Source of the DNA: Trebouxia sp. TZW2008
Taxonomy: Eukaryota > Chlorophyta > Trebouxiophyceae > Trebouxiales > Trebouxiaceae
Reading direction: 5' to 3'
Length of the DNA: 64,000 bases
Assembly: GCA_002118135.1 (NCBI GenBank)
Contig: BDIU01000097.1
Span: forward strand, 171,176 to 235,175
Part shown: piece by piece, positions 33,316 to 49,247 of the stretch
Numbering within the stretch: the stretch's first letter is position 1
Layout of the letters: every line of letters starts with the position of its first letter
Program-made: the position numbers and the translations under genes
Notes under the pieces: model-generated
Seen by the model: the letters and a program-made list of their open reading frames with translations, nothing else
Told to the model about the DNA's origin: nothing
Databases searched by the model: none

Positions 33316-36300
33316 CTACTGAATCAAGCTACCCTGAACATCAATGACAAATCTGTAGTGCACATCATTCTTCAGCAGCCTCTGCATGGCTGTGTTGACA
33401 TAATCAATGTTGATGTCCTCAACCTCACATGTGATGTTGTGCTTGCTACAGAAGTTGAGCATGTCCTGAGTCTCCTTGATGCCACCAATAGGGCTGCCAC
33501 CAATTTTCAGGCGACCTGCACCACCCAACAGATGTGAGCGGCCACAAAAGCAATGGACATGCAGATGCCATAAGCCTGTCTGACATTTTGCACAGCATGC
33601 AACCAGTACTCGAGATCTTTGAAGTGCCTTGGTCATTCTGCCGAAGAGTCACATGCTGTGCAGCACCTCACTGATGCCAAAATAATGCTTTGTAGCCAGC
33701 CAACAACATGCACAACAGTGATGTGCTGATGATTGCAATGCAGCGATGAAAAATCTAAGAGCATTCTGCCTTTGCTCACTCAAACCCCAGGTGCAAATCT
33801 GTGATGCATGATGGCAAAACCGTATTACATACAGAAAGCAGACTCACGCATGATGATGCTGCCAGGGTGGAGCTCAAGGGGGTGGTGGGGTACTCCAAGC
33901 AGCACCATGGCTCCCTCCACCTTCAATGTGTTCAAGTAGGGCGCCAGTGGGTGCTGGGCACTCACGGTATCAATGATGCCATCCAAAGTGGCAGCAATGC
34001 TCTGCAATCAAGCAAATTCAGCATCTTCCCTGGTGCAGGTCATGGGAGGTGAAGGCCTTTAAATGTACATGACTTTCACAAACAGCCACAAAAGACTGTA
34101 CTCACTGCTGATGCTGAGCAACCTTGCATGTGGCACTTGAACAATGTCTCATGTACATTGAAAGGCAAATTGAGTACTGCATGAGTGGAAAGGGTCCTGA
34201 CTCACATTCATTGCATCCTCATTCTTGCTGACAATGAAGTGATCAGCACCCAGGGTCTTGAGAGCCTCATCCTTCTTGTGTTCACTGGTACTGAACACTG
34301 TCACCTGAATGATCAACAAGGGCATGTCGGCATTGCAGTCCGTTCAAGATGAAGTGGCCTTATTACGGGCTGCAGCACAACTGTGCTGCTCATGCAGTTG
34401 CATGATGCTTGTCATACCACAAGCAATGGCATAAGAGACTAACCAGTGCTAGCTTGTGTGTTGCCAGCATGCCACATCTACTGCAGAGGCTCAGCAAATT
34501 TGCCTTGAATGCAAGTGCAGACCATTGCTCTTTTGCTGCACTGCACCTCTAAATACCCAGCAGCTGTGACTAGGCATTGATCTGGTTGAAAGCAAAGCCA
34601 AGAAGAGTGTGCATGCAGCATGACTGCTGCAGCCATGTGAACTGTCAGAGCAGATCACAAGACATGGCACCATGAATCAGAGACCTCACCTCCAAGCCCA
34701 TAGCCTTGGCAATTTTGACAGCCATGTGACCCAGCCCACCAAGACCCACCACTCCCAGCTTCTGGCCAGGCTTGTTGAGCCCATAGTGCATCAAGGGGCT
34801 GTAAGTGGTGATGCCCGCACACAGCAGGGGAGCTGATGCATTCAAGGGCAGGTTCTCTGGGACATGCAGCACAAACCTGAAGACACAACAAGTAGTCAAA
34901 TCAAGGGCATGCTCCCTTGGCCAACAACAGCCCGCTTGAAACTCAAAGCAAAGATCACAAAGGGCGTCTACATTGCTCGAGATAGAAGCCAGCTGCATTA
35001 GCACAAGCCAGGACATTCAAACTGGGTACAGGCTTTAGTAATGGGTGTGCTTTGCTCGTTTGTGGACTTCACTTGTGCCCGGAACACAGATCAGTTAACA
35101 GGACAGATCTTTGTGACTGCATGACCAACTGCACTCCGTTCCAGAGTTTACCCAGCTGGTGTGCAGTGCATTGCACATGAACAAGGGCAGAAGCAATGCT
35201 TGTGCAAGTGTTCAACGCCTTCGATGACAGCGTATGAGTGTTTCATGACGACGCAAAATTCCTCACCTGTTGCTGTATTGCAGCCACAGCTTATGATTGT
35301 CAACATACCTTTCGGTCACGACAACATTGTTGGAGTAGCCCCCATATGTTTGTTTGCCATCAAAGCCTTTCATGTTGTATGTCTGCACAGCTTTTTGGCA
35401 CATCTGCTCCTCCTTGTGCTGGGTGCACTGCTCACACTTGTTGCAGCTGTCCACCAGGCAACCCACTCCAGCCCTGTCACCCACCTTGAAGTTCTTCACC
35501 TTGGAACCCACAGCTGTCACGATACCCACAATCTCATGCCTGTGTAACAATACCCAGGACTTTGTGCATATCAACCACCGTGCATCAAAAGACAGGACAA
35601 AACAAGCAACACACCCAAAGAGTGTAAACCCAGAATTGTGTAAGCATTTGACCACAAGTTGCAAGACACATGAGGCAAGTGCAGCTTGCAATTATTGCAC
35701 GCATTACATACATCAATAGAGTGGCGCTGGAAGATGCTATGCAGCCATAAATCGCATTTGCAGGGCTGTGCAGTTCAGGGACGCCTACCCTGGGACCATT
35801 GGGTAGTTGGAGGCGCCCCACTCATTCTTGACCTGATGCCAGTCAGAGTGGCAGATTCCACAGTGTGTGATCTGGATTGCTACATCCTCATCATTTGGCT
35901 GACGGCGGTCAAAGACGAAGGGTGACAGATGTCCTGAGTCATCACGGGCAGCATAGCCCAAACTGTTGCCTTCACCCTTACCGCTGCCTGTCTTGTGCAG
36001 GGCTTTGGCAAAGTCTTCAAATGAGATGCTGCCTGCGCCAGCAAGTATGCTTGAGTGTGCAGTTGCTGAATGCCGCAGGGGTAGCACACAGACCCTAGTC
36101 GCTATAAGTCTGTGTAGGTGAAGCCATGAGTAAATGCACTGGTGCATGCTCACCAGCCTTTAGCGATGCTGATGAGGAGCCATATTTCTTGACGTACTCT
36201 GTGGCCTCCTGTAAGGGCATCGGAAATCAATCATAACAGAATACAGAACCCAGATCGACAGGGTATAGCGAAACAGCGCACTGCTCGCAGGCTTCCTAAG

Positions 36301-36459
36301 CAAGCTTGCAAAAAGCTCTCGGGATGCATCGAATACCTGGAGAGGGATCTGCCCTTTATGGGTGTGATCGAGCTGCCTGAAGAGCGCAAACTCGCGAGGA
36401 AAGGCAGCGATCTGCTTGTCTGTCGGTGCAGATACGGTGATAGACTCGTTCGGGGCCAT
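33316..36459 (-). CDS. Zinc-dependent alcohol dehydrogenase (cinnamyl/YahK type) with EF-hand-like N-terminus
   Basis: Eight exons: 36337-36459, 36154-36208, 35789-36032, 35309-35539, 34690-34876, 34206-34304, 33848-34001, 33316-33515; 430 residues. Residues from about 100 on are a medium-chain dehydrogenase: [15 protein letters not shown] and [12 protein letters not shown] (catalytic zinc), [15 protein letters not shown] (structural zinc), [18 protein letters not shown] (Rossmann loop). VFSTS after the second beta strand suits NADP. The family reduces or oxidises aldehydes/alcohols such as cinnamaldehydes; the algal substrate is unknown. The first 100 residues are not part of the usual enzyme. 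They contain an EF-hand-like loop at residues 31-42 (D-H-T-H-K-G-Q-I, E at position 12) and a second degenerate one ending GSISFEDF. Start is the first Met of the open frame. It lies downstream of SQD1 on the same strand. Confidence 0.9.
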
Positions 36460-37501
36460 ATCGACAAGAAGATCTATTCACGACAACAGAAAGAGATCTG
36501 TTCTGAGAACGTAGCAGCGTGCGACCAACAGATCACAAGCTTGTGGGAGCGTATGCAACTGTATAAGTATAGCTGTTGTTACGACGCGTTTCACTTGTTT
36601 GTCTCACGCCGGTGTGGCTTATGTTGCGCTTAGGTCCCAGTCACATGCAGCATCATGTGGCATTGGTTTGGCGGCAGCAAAGGCATTACGCCAGCAACAC
36701 GAGAAGAAAAAATGATTGAGAGCTGTTTTTAAGCCTTAGCTGCTTGCGTAGCTGTCACAATTTGTAATTTGCTTGTTCCTCTTCCTCTTCTTGCTTGTCT
36801 TTTTCATAAGGAAAGCACAACAGAGCATGATGATCAAAGCTGACAACTGTGTGCAAGACCTGAATGTCTGAGTCAGTCGATGAATTACTGTAGCAGTACA
36901 GTACAGATTGCAACAGGTACATTTGGCTTGTACAAGTGGCTTGTGTTGGCTTTTGAAAGTAAGGTACGCCATGCAAAGCTGTTTCTGGAGTATAATTAGC
37001 ATTCAAATGCTTGCCGAGGCAGTGCTGCAGCAAAATGAGCTCCAGAAAGCTGGCTCAGCGCGCTGCAGCGTGACAGTCGAGGCACAACCGAGTCTGTTTG
37101 ACGACGAGTCATGCCATTGTCAGCCTGAGAGACTGAGTATGCCATTCTCAACCTTCTCAACCCGCAACTGAGAGGCAGAAAGTTTGCGTGCCAAACTCAA
37201 AATGGCAGGCACAGTAAGTCAAACACAGCTCTGCTGAAGTGCAATTTGCAGCTTGGCATACACAAGCATCAGTGCAATCAGCAGCACCTCAAGCTGCAAG
37301 CTTTAGCAACTGATGGGCTGCATAGCTGAACCTCAAAAGCCCCTATCACCCTCAGTCCGGAAGGTCGTTTTGTGCCAGAATGCAGCGGGTAATCCATGCT
37401 GTTGTGCTGTAACATACATTGGATGCTTCATGGCAGGGATGCCCCATGAAACTAACACAAAGCAGCGCGTCATATTTTTGGAGGTGTTTTCTCGTCCAAG
37501 T
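36460..37501. other. Intergenic region between ADH start and SQD1 stop
   Basis: This 1.0-kb stretch must hold the ADH promoter and the SQD1 3' end. A CT-rich tract lies at 36776-36802. I found no conserved ORF or repeat in it. Confidence 0.4.
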
Positions 37502-41393
<3,892 letters not shown>

Positions 41394-41936
41394 ACATTTT
41401 CAATATTGCGCGTAAGCACTCACCTGAGATAGATGCTCTCGCTGTGCAGGTCGTTGGAGGGTTGCACCTGCAGACAGGAGGGTTAGGTCGGCATCTCACA
41501 TCTCATTCGTGTCGCTCAAGCTGTTGCGTGTCCAGACAGATAGCTCAAGCAATACCACTGCGGGAAGGGCTCTGCGCAAACCCAGCATGCCTTCTGCATG
41601 CCAACCTCCCAGTGAACGAACCGCCCACTGTCACGGCAGCCGGCGCGTGCGCATGCTGGCAGCTGATCATCATGATGCAGCACCGGTAGCGGACCACGCG
41701 GAGCCGCGATGAGACTGCCGCAGCACGAGTCAACACAAGCCTCTGCTAGATGCCTTGCAAGCTCGCAGTTGACCGCGCCTTGACCGAGTGCACCATCGAC
41801 GTTCCCAGCTTCGAGGAAGTCGATAGCGGTTCCGAACTAGCTGCGAGCAAGACCACGCAGCTTGCTGGTGATGCTTGTCTTGCAGCGTTGACGCTGCGGC
41901 CAAACGTCAACTGCAGTCTAGCTGAGAAGGCTCGGC
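41394..41936. other. Bidirectional promoter region of SQD1 and the hydrolase
   Basis: The two start codons point away from each other across 543 bp. A T/A-rich run lies at 41366-41376, just inside the SQD1 5' end. No TATA box or repeated motif stands out, and I see no ORF with support. Confidence 0.4.
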
Positions 41937-43664
41937 ATGCCAGCAGACATCGAACCTCGTTTTGTGACAACTCAGGACAAAGTACGGCTCGCGTATGACA
42001 AAACGGGAAGTAATGGAGCTGTAGTGTTGTTGATACACGGTACTGCATCAAAGTCTGCGTTGCGTTTGCGCAACTTGTGAACAGTCGCATGACCAGCACT
42101 TTCTGTCCAGCGTCTGTGCAGGTTGGAGCGGTAGCAGACGGTACTTTGACTACAATGTAAAAGTAAGAGCTGCAAGTCTTTTACATTTGCGTGCAAAGTC
42201 CCTTCGGTAGCGTCTGCTGCATGCAGGAGCTAGGTGAACACTGTCAGGTCTATAGATATGACGCACGCTTTCACGGAGACTCTGACAAACCAGCCTGGGT
42301 GAGGGACTGATGAAGCATGTTGTGCATAACATGGCTTGCTTTGCAGGAAAAATTGTAATCATCATGCAATTCTGCGCAGGGGTTTCATGTTGCTCGCTTG
42401 GCAGCAGATTTGAGGGACTTTCTGGCAGAGCTTGACCTTCAGGTAAGTCCAACGGTCAGATAGGCAAGATTGAACAAGCTAGGCTTTCTTTACAATTGCA
42501 GGCGCCACAGAAACGATTACAAGTTTTCTGTCTGGTGACTCATGACCGCAGGATGTGACAGTGGTAGGTACCAGCATGGGGGCAAGCACTATCTGGAGCT
42601 ATATCGAGCTTTTTGGCAACCTTCGGCTTGCAAAAGCAGTCTTTGTAGATCAGGCTCCACTGCAGGTGACTGTCTCAACATGGCAGTGCACCGTCCTTCC
42701 ACCAAAATAGTAAATGCAGCACACCTACAAGCAAGTGACTGCAGTGCTGTTATTGCGCTACTACCTTACCCTACAGGGCAAGAGACTGAGCTTATTGCTA
42801 TCCAACATCACAATGTGCAACCTCAAGGCAAGAATTTGATCGATTGCGTAACTGCTGTCAATTCAAAGCCATGACATGCAGAACTTAGCAGAGGACTGGA
42901 ACCTTGGCAGCAAGGGATGCTATGATGCTGCATCTCTAGCTAGACTCCAGTCAATTCTCAAATATGATTTCAAGGCAGTTGCTGATGGCAACACTCAAAG
43001 CTGCTTAAGTCAGCCTCTTGAAAGTAACATGGTCCAGCACCTGCTATCAGAGACATATAAGGCAGCCCCTCGATCCTTGGGTCTGTTGATGGCAGATCAT
43101 ACCCAGGTGAGTCAACTGCTGCAGGTCATTAAATTTATACACTTGCAAGCAGCACCTACTTGGAGCATGCATGCTGGCTACATTGCCTGCAGTAAAAATG
43201 CCCTGTTGCAAAGCACTGCAGCGTTCATTTGTGCAATGCAGGCTGACTGGCGACCTGTGCTCCCAAACATCAGCATACCATGCCTCAATGTGGTTGGCAG
43301 CAAGACCCAGTGCTTTCACGTGGACGGTGTAACCTATGTTGGCAATCATGTTCCCAATTGCAAAGTGGTGAGCATGCATGACACAAAATGCCAATTGCAG
43401 CTATCCAGGACCAAAAGCATCCACAGATGCTGCTCTTGCAAGTTCAAGTATGACACTGCACAGATTACAGATAGATCTGCAAGCTGCAAATGACGAGTCT
43501 GTTAAGGACAAAGAGGAGTTGGTGGTGGTGGATGAGAAAGTATGTGACTGTGATGGGTTTTGCAGGCATACATTGATGCAGGACATTGGCTGTATTTGGA
43601 ACAGCCACAAGCCTTCAGCCAGCTGATCCGCAGCTTTGCAGTTGGTGATACAAGACAAAGCTAA
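41937..43664 (+). CDS. Alpha/beta-hydrolase fold protein
   Basis: Eight exons: 41937-42039, 42122-42162, 42227-42298, 42380-42442, 42552-42665, 42882-43106, 43242-43367, 43566-43664; 280 residues. LLIHGGWSGSRRYF is the oxyanion-hole HG motif. YRYDARFHGDSDKP is the usual strand-4 segment. GTSMG (Ser101) is the nucleophile elbow, and AGHWLYLEQPQAF gives the catalytic His255. The charge-relay acid is less clear; the loop after LNVVGSKTQ is the expected site. The family spans esterases, epoxide hydrolases, haloperoxidases and lipid thioesterases, and the substrate cannot be told from sequence. No transit peptide is obvious. The stop codon lies 32 bp from the p28 stop codon on the other strand. 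Confidence 0.92.
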
Positions 43665-43696
43665 AGTACACAGTTGCCAAAGCTGGCCACTTTACA

Positions 43697-45195
43697 CTAC
43701 TTCTTCGGCGCAAAGAACGTTTCCAGCTGCTGCTTTAGTTGCTTGGCTGCATGCAAACACAAGAGTCAAAGCAGTCAGTGTGGAGCGCTGCTGACAACAG
43801 CTGCTCAATGTATCAACTTGACTGAGGTTATTCTAATGACCTGACAGTCGCTTCCTGCACAGAAACAGTAAGCGTGCAATTGAAACGATACTGGAACATG
43901 CAGCTACAACAGCATTCCAGATTGCGACATGATTGCAGTGATCATGCAAGTCCATGCTGTCCAATTCTGGTGCAGCAGTGCTGAACTTACCATGATTTTC
44001 CAAAAAGGCAACCTCTTCCTTGTGCTTCTTGGCATCTGCTTCCCGCCTTTCTGCCTCACGCTTCTCAATGGCCTCGCACTTCAGCTTCCACTCTGCTACC
44101 TTGATGCAATATCAATTGGTCTCATCCCTGCTCAATGCTCAACTGACCCATGTCCCATTGCACCATGCAAGCTATGCCCATGCTAATCACCACAGAAAGG
44201 CATATACACAACAACACAGATGACTGTGTCGTTGTAGCAATACAATTTTCTTGCAGCACATCACCCGCAGCTTTGTGTGGGAGATACGCAAGCATGCCCC
44301 TGTCCTGATGCACTTGAATAGCTGTACCTGGCGTTCAAAGTCCTTGGTCTCAACCTCAAGGGTGCCAATGCGGCCCTCCATGTCACCCTTGCCTTGCTCT
44401 GTCTGCAGCGCCTTCCGCATGCCAAAGGCAATGCTGCTCTCATACAGTGTCTGCAGCATGCAAGCGGCATACGATCATGATTGTCAGCGACGCTATTAGG
44501 ATCAGTTCGGGCTGAACCCGGGCACACTTCACCTGATAAGCAGCAATTGTCATGTGCATCTCATCTCTGACTCTAAGCAGTAGCAAGCCGCGCTCTGCGC
44601 AGTTGATGGTGACTTCTCTGATCAGCTCATCAAAACACTGAGCGTACAGCTCCTCGCGGACAGGACAAATGCCTGTCTCCCTTGCCTGTTGCAACATCAG
44701 GTGAGACCGAAGTAGGACATCAAGCTGATGGATGTCAATCAGCATGATGGATCACCTGTCTTTGCTGCAACTGCTGATCCAACTTCTCCTGCAATGTGAT
44801 GACATCAAGCCTGGTTGCTGGTGTGCTTGAAACATACTGCACCCAGAGTTGACTGTCCTCTGTCCACTCCCTGTGGCAGATTCACTTGCTGATCAGAACT
44901 GCATAGCAGCTCCTGGGCAATTTATGCAGCAGCTGCTCGACCTTGGCGGCAATATAGAGTTCAGAATGTCTTCAGTCTGCGGAGCTTCAGTTTTGTGCTC
45001 CCCTGGCAGCAGTCCACCTGACTGCAAAAACAAAGCAGGACAAACATTTAAAATAGCTCCTCTCGTATAGCATCTTCGAGTTGCACTGACAACGAGCGGT
45101 ACCTTGAGTAGCTTGTCTTTGACTTTCTTTTCTTTTGCGCTGCTGACGAGAACGGCGTTGTCATATTTGACCAGAGATTGCAGAGGCGGTACCAT
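43697..45195 (-). CDS. Inner-arm dynein light chain p28 (DNALI1 type)
   Basis: Seven exons: 45103-45195, 44942-45021, 44756-44870, 44533-44685, 44328-44450, 43991-44099, 43697-43746; 240 residues, close to the family length. Characteristic segments are MVPPLQSLVKYDNAVLVS at the start, ILNSILPPREW, TRLDVITLQEKLDQQLQQRQ, ARETGICPVREELYAQCFDE, ERGLLLLRVRDEMHMTIAAY and TLYESSIAFGMRKALQTEQG, then a C-terminal coiled coil. p28 binds the tails of single-headed inner dynein arms with actin in motile flagella. Its intact state argues that this alga forms flagellate cells. The 5' end faces riboflavin synthase (360 bp between start codons). Confidence 0.97.
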
Positions 45196-45555
45196 GCTAG
45201 AGCCCCTTCCTCAAATAGGAGCTGCTGCAGCTAGCCCGCCTTAACCACAATGTCAGTCGCTCAATGCTTCAAGCAACGCGCACCTTGCATACGTCTGAAA
45301 TGTTAGTGCAAGTGTCCGTAACTGAGTCGAGCACTTCAGCAGGAAAGTCAACTTGGTGACAAAGGAGATGAAACGGTCTCGTCCTGCGCGTGTGCATTGC
45401 GTTTGCCTGCACAAGGCATCGCACCCAATGCACATTGCCCGCGTTACAAATAAAACTTCAGATCTAGGTGTCCTCGACTATCCCTGGGTCCCGCTGCGCC
45501 ATCTCTGCTTGTAAAGTGATCTGCAGCTGTTGGCCAGGACGCGACGTCATGCACA
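45196..45555. other. Bidirectional promoter region of p28 and riboflavin synthase
   Basis: A 360-bp gap between divergent start codons. It contains no recognisable ORF or repeat. Alternative upstream starts for riboflavin synthase are limited by stop codons in the frame. Confidence 0.4.
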
Positions 45556-47414
45556 ATGCCTCAGTCTCAGCTAAGGCAGGCAGGTACTCTGCTGTCAATC
45601 TGGAGTGAGCTGGCATAACAGTAATCTCACGGATCTCAAACATCAGCTTGCTTCAGGCCAAAAAGCCAGCCAGTGCCTGAGTTGCAGCGCTCTTCGCACC
45701 TCATACACACATTCACTGCAAGCAAGACGCAGCTTGCCCCTCAGAACACGGCAGCCTCTTCGGATCTCGTCCCTGTTCACAGGTGCTATCAGGTGCAAAG
45801 ATCTGTCAAGCTGTTGAGTTGCAACAGCTATTGACTCTTCCAGCCTTGCAGGCATTGTCCAGGGCAAAGGCCATGTGACGCACGTGAAAAGTCAGAGCGA
45901 TTTCTCATCCATACAGATTCAGTTTCCTTCTGGCAAGACAAATGCAATAGAAACAGGCGCAAGTGTAGCAATCAACGGGACATGCCTGACAGTAAGGCAG
46001 ACCAGTGCATGCTGCATTACTGACCTTGCCTTTGCTGGCTGCCGCAAGGCATCAGTAACAGTCTATTGCCATGCTGCATTTGTGAAAGGCAGGAGGCAAA
46101 TGAGCGTGTCAATGTGTGCAGGTCACAGGGCAAGATCATGACACACTCAGCTTTGACATCATCAAAGAGACGCTGCGGGCTACAAACCTGGGACAGCTGA
46201 CAGAAGGTGGTGAAGTGAACTTTGAACGGCAAGTGCTTTGCTTCACTTCATGCAGGCTGCTCCAATTTCAGAGCATCGCCCTGGCTGATTGTTAGCGAGA
46301 TCATTGCTGCATGCCATTGGGCTCAGCAAGTAGCATGTCTGTATCAATGCATGTCTGAAGCAGCATGTCTGAATCAATTCCTGTGCATATGGTGCTCACT
46401 AGTGAGGTGGCACAATGCAATACGGGGTCACATCACCGTCCTGAGCTTACATCTGTAGGTCAGCTCGCATGGGCGATGAAATTGGTGGTCACAATGTCTC
46501 TGGGCATGTACACACCACAGCACAGATACAGCAGATTGAGGACACAGAAAACAATAAGCGCATCACATTTCAGGTGAGATGCTTCAATATGTGGCTTCAC
46601 CATCCCACTCACATACTTGGGGCGACTGAATTCACTACAACATTCTATCACTGATTGTCATGGAAGGCAGGTTGCTGATGTACACCAAAAAGTGACACCC
46701 TGATTGTATGCTCTATTTTTCAGCAGTTTGCTCAGCAGATGTCTGGCATGATAAGTGATTTTGCTCTGCAGGTGCCCAAGCAATGGATGAAATATATTTT
46801 GGCTAAAGGATTCATAGCAGTGGATGGCTGCAGCTTGACAGTAAGCATGTTCAACGGATTGCTGGACATCAGCTCCTGCATGCATGTGCCTGCATCTTCA
46901 TGCCACATCATGCTGTCCAATTAAGAATGAAAGAAAAGAGGAAGCCTGTGTGTCGTCAGGCCTCGTAATGAGAGCCTCGTCGAGCAGAAGCAGTCTTGTC
47001 AAAGCATTGTCTTGCCAAATTTCACATCTCTGTGTTTCCGAGTTGGTCTGAACTGTGACTGCTGGAACTATAGGTAGGTGAGGTAGGCGAGGACTGGTTT
47101 TCAGTATACTTGATACCAGAGACACTCAGGGTGACAGTACTTGGCAGTAAGCAAACGGAAGACACTGTGAACCTTGAGATTGAAGCACAGACACAGGTGA
47201 GGCAACCTTGACAGGCTATAGCAATTCACCTCTGGCACTTCTTTGTCAAGCTATGCATGCTGCTCTATTTGGCATAACGCGTGGTTAATCGCCGACATGC
47301 TCTGTCCCAACATCTGCAATGTACATGCCTTACCATACGTCTTGGCTGCAGGCAATCGTGGACACAGTTGAGAAGGTGGTACAGCAATACATGCAGCAGA
47401 AGGCTTTGGCCTAG
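45556..47414 (+). CDS. Riboflavin synthase (alpha-type), plastid-targeted
   Basis: Eight exons: 45556-45583, 45657-45782, 45852-45991, 46122-46228, 46459-46573, 46772-46840, 47074-47196, 47352-47414; 256 residues. The enzyme dismutates two 6,7-dimethyl-8-ribityllumazine molecules, the last step of riboflavin synthesis. Two lumazine-binding barrels are visible: FTGIVQGKGHV ... GASVAINGTCLTV ... FDIIKETLRATNLG, and MGDEIGGHNVSGHVH ... GFIAVDGCSLTV ... FSVYLIPETLRVTVLG, ending with a C-terminal helix. About 45 Ser/Arg-rich residues precede the first barrel, consistent with plastid import. The first exon is chosen because its phase and ATG fit; the main frame has no ATG. The intron after 46228 uses a GC donor (g|gcaagt), required to join FER to SARM. 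Confidence 0.94.
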
Positions 47415-47735
47415 CCGGCACTGCAAGAAGCACCTCCTTTTGTGCAACCATGGCGCATGCTTTCAAGGCCGAAAGCACAACAGCGGCCTGTGATTCTCTC
47501 AGCCATTGCTGCTTTTGAGAATCACAAAGTTTATGAGGGATGCCTGCAGCTTCTTCCCCATACTATCAGCATTGAAGTTGTTGATTATGCTGTAGTACGC
47601 CATCGCTGTTTAAAGTCGTCTTTGCTACTTGCGTACTAAGACGATGCTGTTGCATCAACATTTTTGTGAATAAGTGTCTTCACTTGTATGTAAGCGGATT
47701 TGAAAGCAGCGAGATTCGAAGCTTGTGTGATGAAT
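47415..47735. other. Convergent 3' region, no gene
   Basis: It separates riboflavin synthase from the small minus-strand gene. A TGTAA at about 47688 could serve as the riboflavin synthase polyadenylation signal; it is close to the stop codon of the opposing gene. I see no other feature. Confidence 0.4.
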
Positions 47736-48944
47736 TCAGCGTCGTCTGTGGTAATCCATCTGTTGGCCACTACAGTATTTCGCTCTGTCATTGTGCAAGG
47801 GCTTGTCACCAGTGATGATGTTATAGGTAGGCACTGTGATGCCAGCAGTGTCTCGCACGCTACCATCAAGCAACGGAGATTTTGCCTGTAGGACATCAAG
47901 CTTTGATTGCAATCATTGTTAGACTGTCAGTGTTACAGCAATAATGGTCATGCAGCGCATCAATGCATTCACACAGCAACATCTGGCCAAGAGCATGCAC
48001 ATGTGGCCTGGCGTCTACTGGTTCAGTGATGTTAGGCTTTGCTGTAGAAATGCATGTGCTGCCAAAATCAGCTTGCTGGTGACAGGAGCAACAGAATGAG
48101 CGTCCAGGAAAACTCTGACACTGCTCACAGACCCGTAACTCACTGTGACCTCAAGCAATCATGATTGCTGATCAGCGCACCTGTGTTAGTTGAGGGTGAC
48201 CTGCAGACTGGCAGTCTGGTCTGGCTGCATGTATGCTCTCGCTTGTGCCAAGCATGCTGCCAGAGTCTGCTTGGCAATATGCTTTCAAAGGCTTCCTGCA
48301 ATCTGCTAGACGTGCTGCTGCAAAGTCTATCTGCTTTGTTGTCCTACATGTGCACTCGTCTGACTTGCTGATTGCCATTTCATGCCAAGCGCTGAATGGC
48401 ATGGAGTCAACAACAATTCTTACTTGAAGTCTGAAGGGTATGTCCCTTTTGGAAATGTGGACAGTTTGCCCTTTTGAGCTTGTGATTCCTGGGAGCATCC
48501 AGCTTGTCAAATCAGACATACCTTTGCACAACTTTTTGTGTATTGCAAGGCTGAACATTGCAGCCATACCGCAGGTTTTGACCCATTTGGCGGGACCTTG
48601 TACTGCTCAGACAGCTCTGTAGTGTAGGTGTTCTGGCCAACTTCGCTTTGTGCTAGACCCCATCCACTCTGCAAGCTGCAGAACTGCCAGGAATGTCATC
48701 GAACAACTCTTGCAAGCACCTCAACCCTTACCTGCAACTGGAAAGTTCCTGCACCCTTTGGTCGTGCAGCAGACCCCACTCCAGCAGGTGACTTTTGCAT
48801 ATCTACCGCTGCATTTGATCCAACAATGCGCGCATCCGCAACAGCATGCCGCGCCTGTCGCTCGTTGAGATCAGCATAGCTGCTGCCAAGGTCGCCCCAA
48901 GCCTGCTTGTGAGAGAGTCCGTGCCAAGCTTGAAGCTCGCTCAT
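47736..48944 (-). CDS. Small multi-exon gene, unrecognised
   Basis: First exon 48732-48944 (71 codons from ATG, MSELQAWHGLSHKQAWGDLG..., ending GTFQLQ at a gtaagg donor). Second exon probably starts at 48614 (LSEQYKVPPNGSKPAVWL) and ends at an aaag|gtatgt donor near 48529. The likely last exon is 47736-47885 after tacag: AKSPLLDGSVRDTAGITVP, then TYNIITGDKPL and a basic DYHRRR end before TGA. Middle exons between 47900 and 48500 are unresolved: one open segment reads VRVFLDAHSVAPVTSKLILA in one frame and a Cys-rich sequence in another. Codon-like quality and clean splice sites suggest a real gene of about 170-250 residues. I do not recognise a family. The start lies 303 bp from the divergent NHA gene. 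Confidence 0.45.
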
Positions 48945-49247
48945 TATAGGCTCAAGTCTGACTCAGGAGCGAGTCTGCAACTAGCACTGCCAATGCAAAG
49001 CAACTGACAGGCGAGGCCTAAGACTAGTGATTGCATGCAACTGGAAACAATGCGCAGACGGCTTCGGAGTCTGCTGCTGATTCAGTCATCTTCTTCCAAG
49101 CATGAATCGTGCACTCACGTGCAGAGCTTGCATTGCTTCCAAGACAACTCGTTCATACATGCAGGCCCAGGAGATCACATGGCACAGATGTCTGACCAAG
49201 CAGCCAGTTTGCGCTGAAAATGTAGCGCACATGGAGACTGAAGATAC
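48945..49247. other. Bidirectional promoter region of the small gene and NHA antiporter
   Basis: 303 bp between divergent ATG codons. In-frame short ORFs are present on the plus strand (49035-49217), but none is joined by phase to the antiporter. I see no repeat or regulatory motif I can name. Confidence 0.35.
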
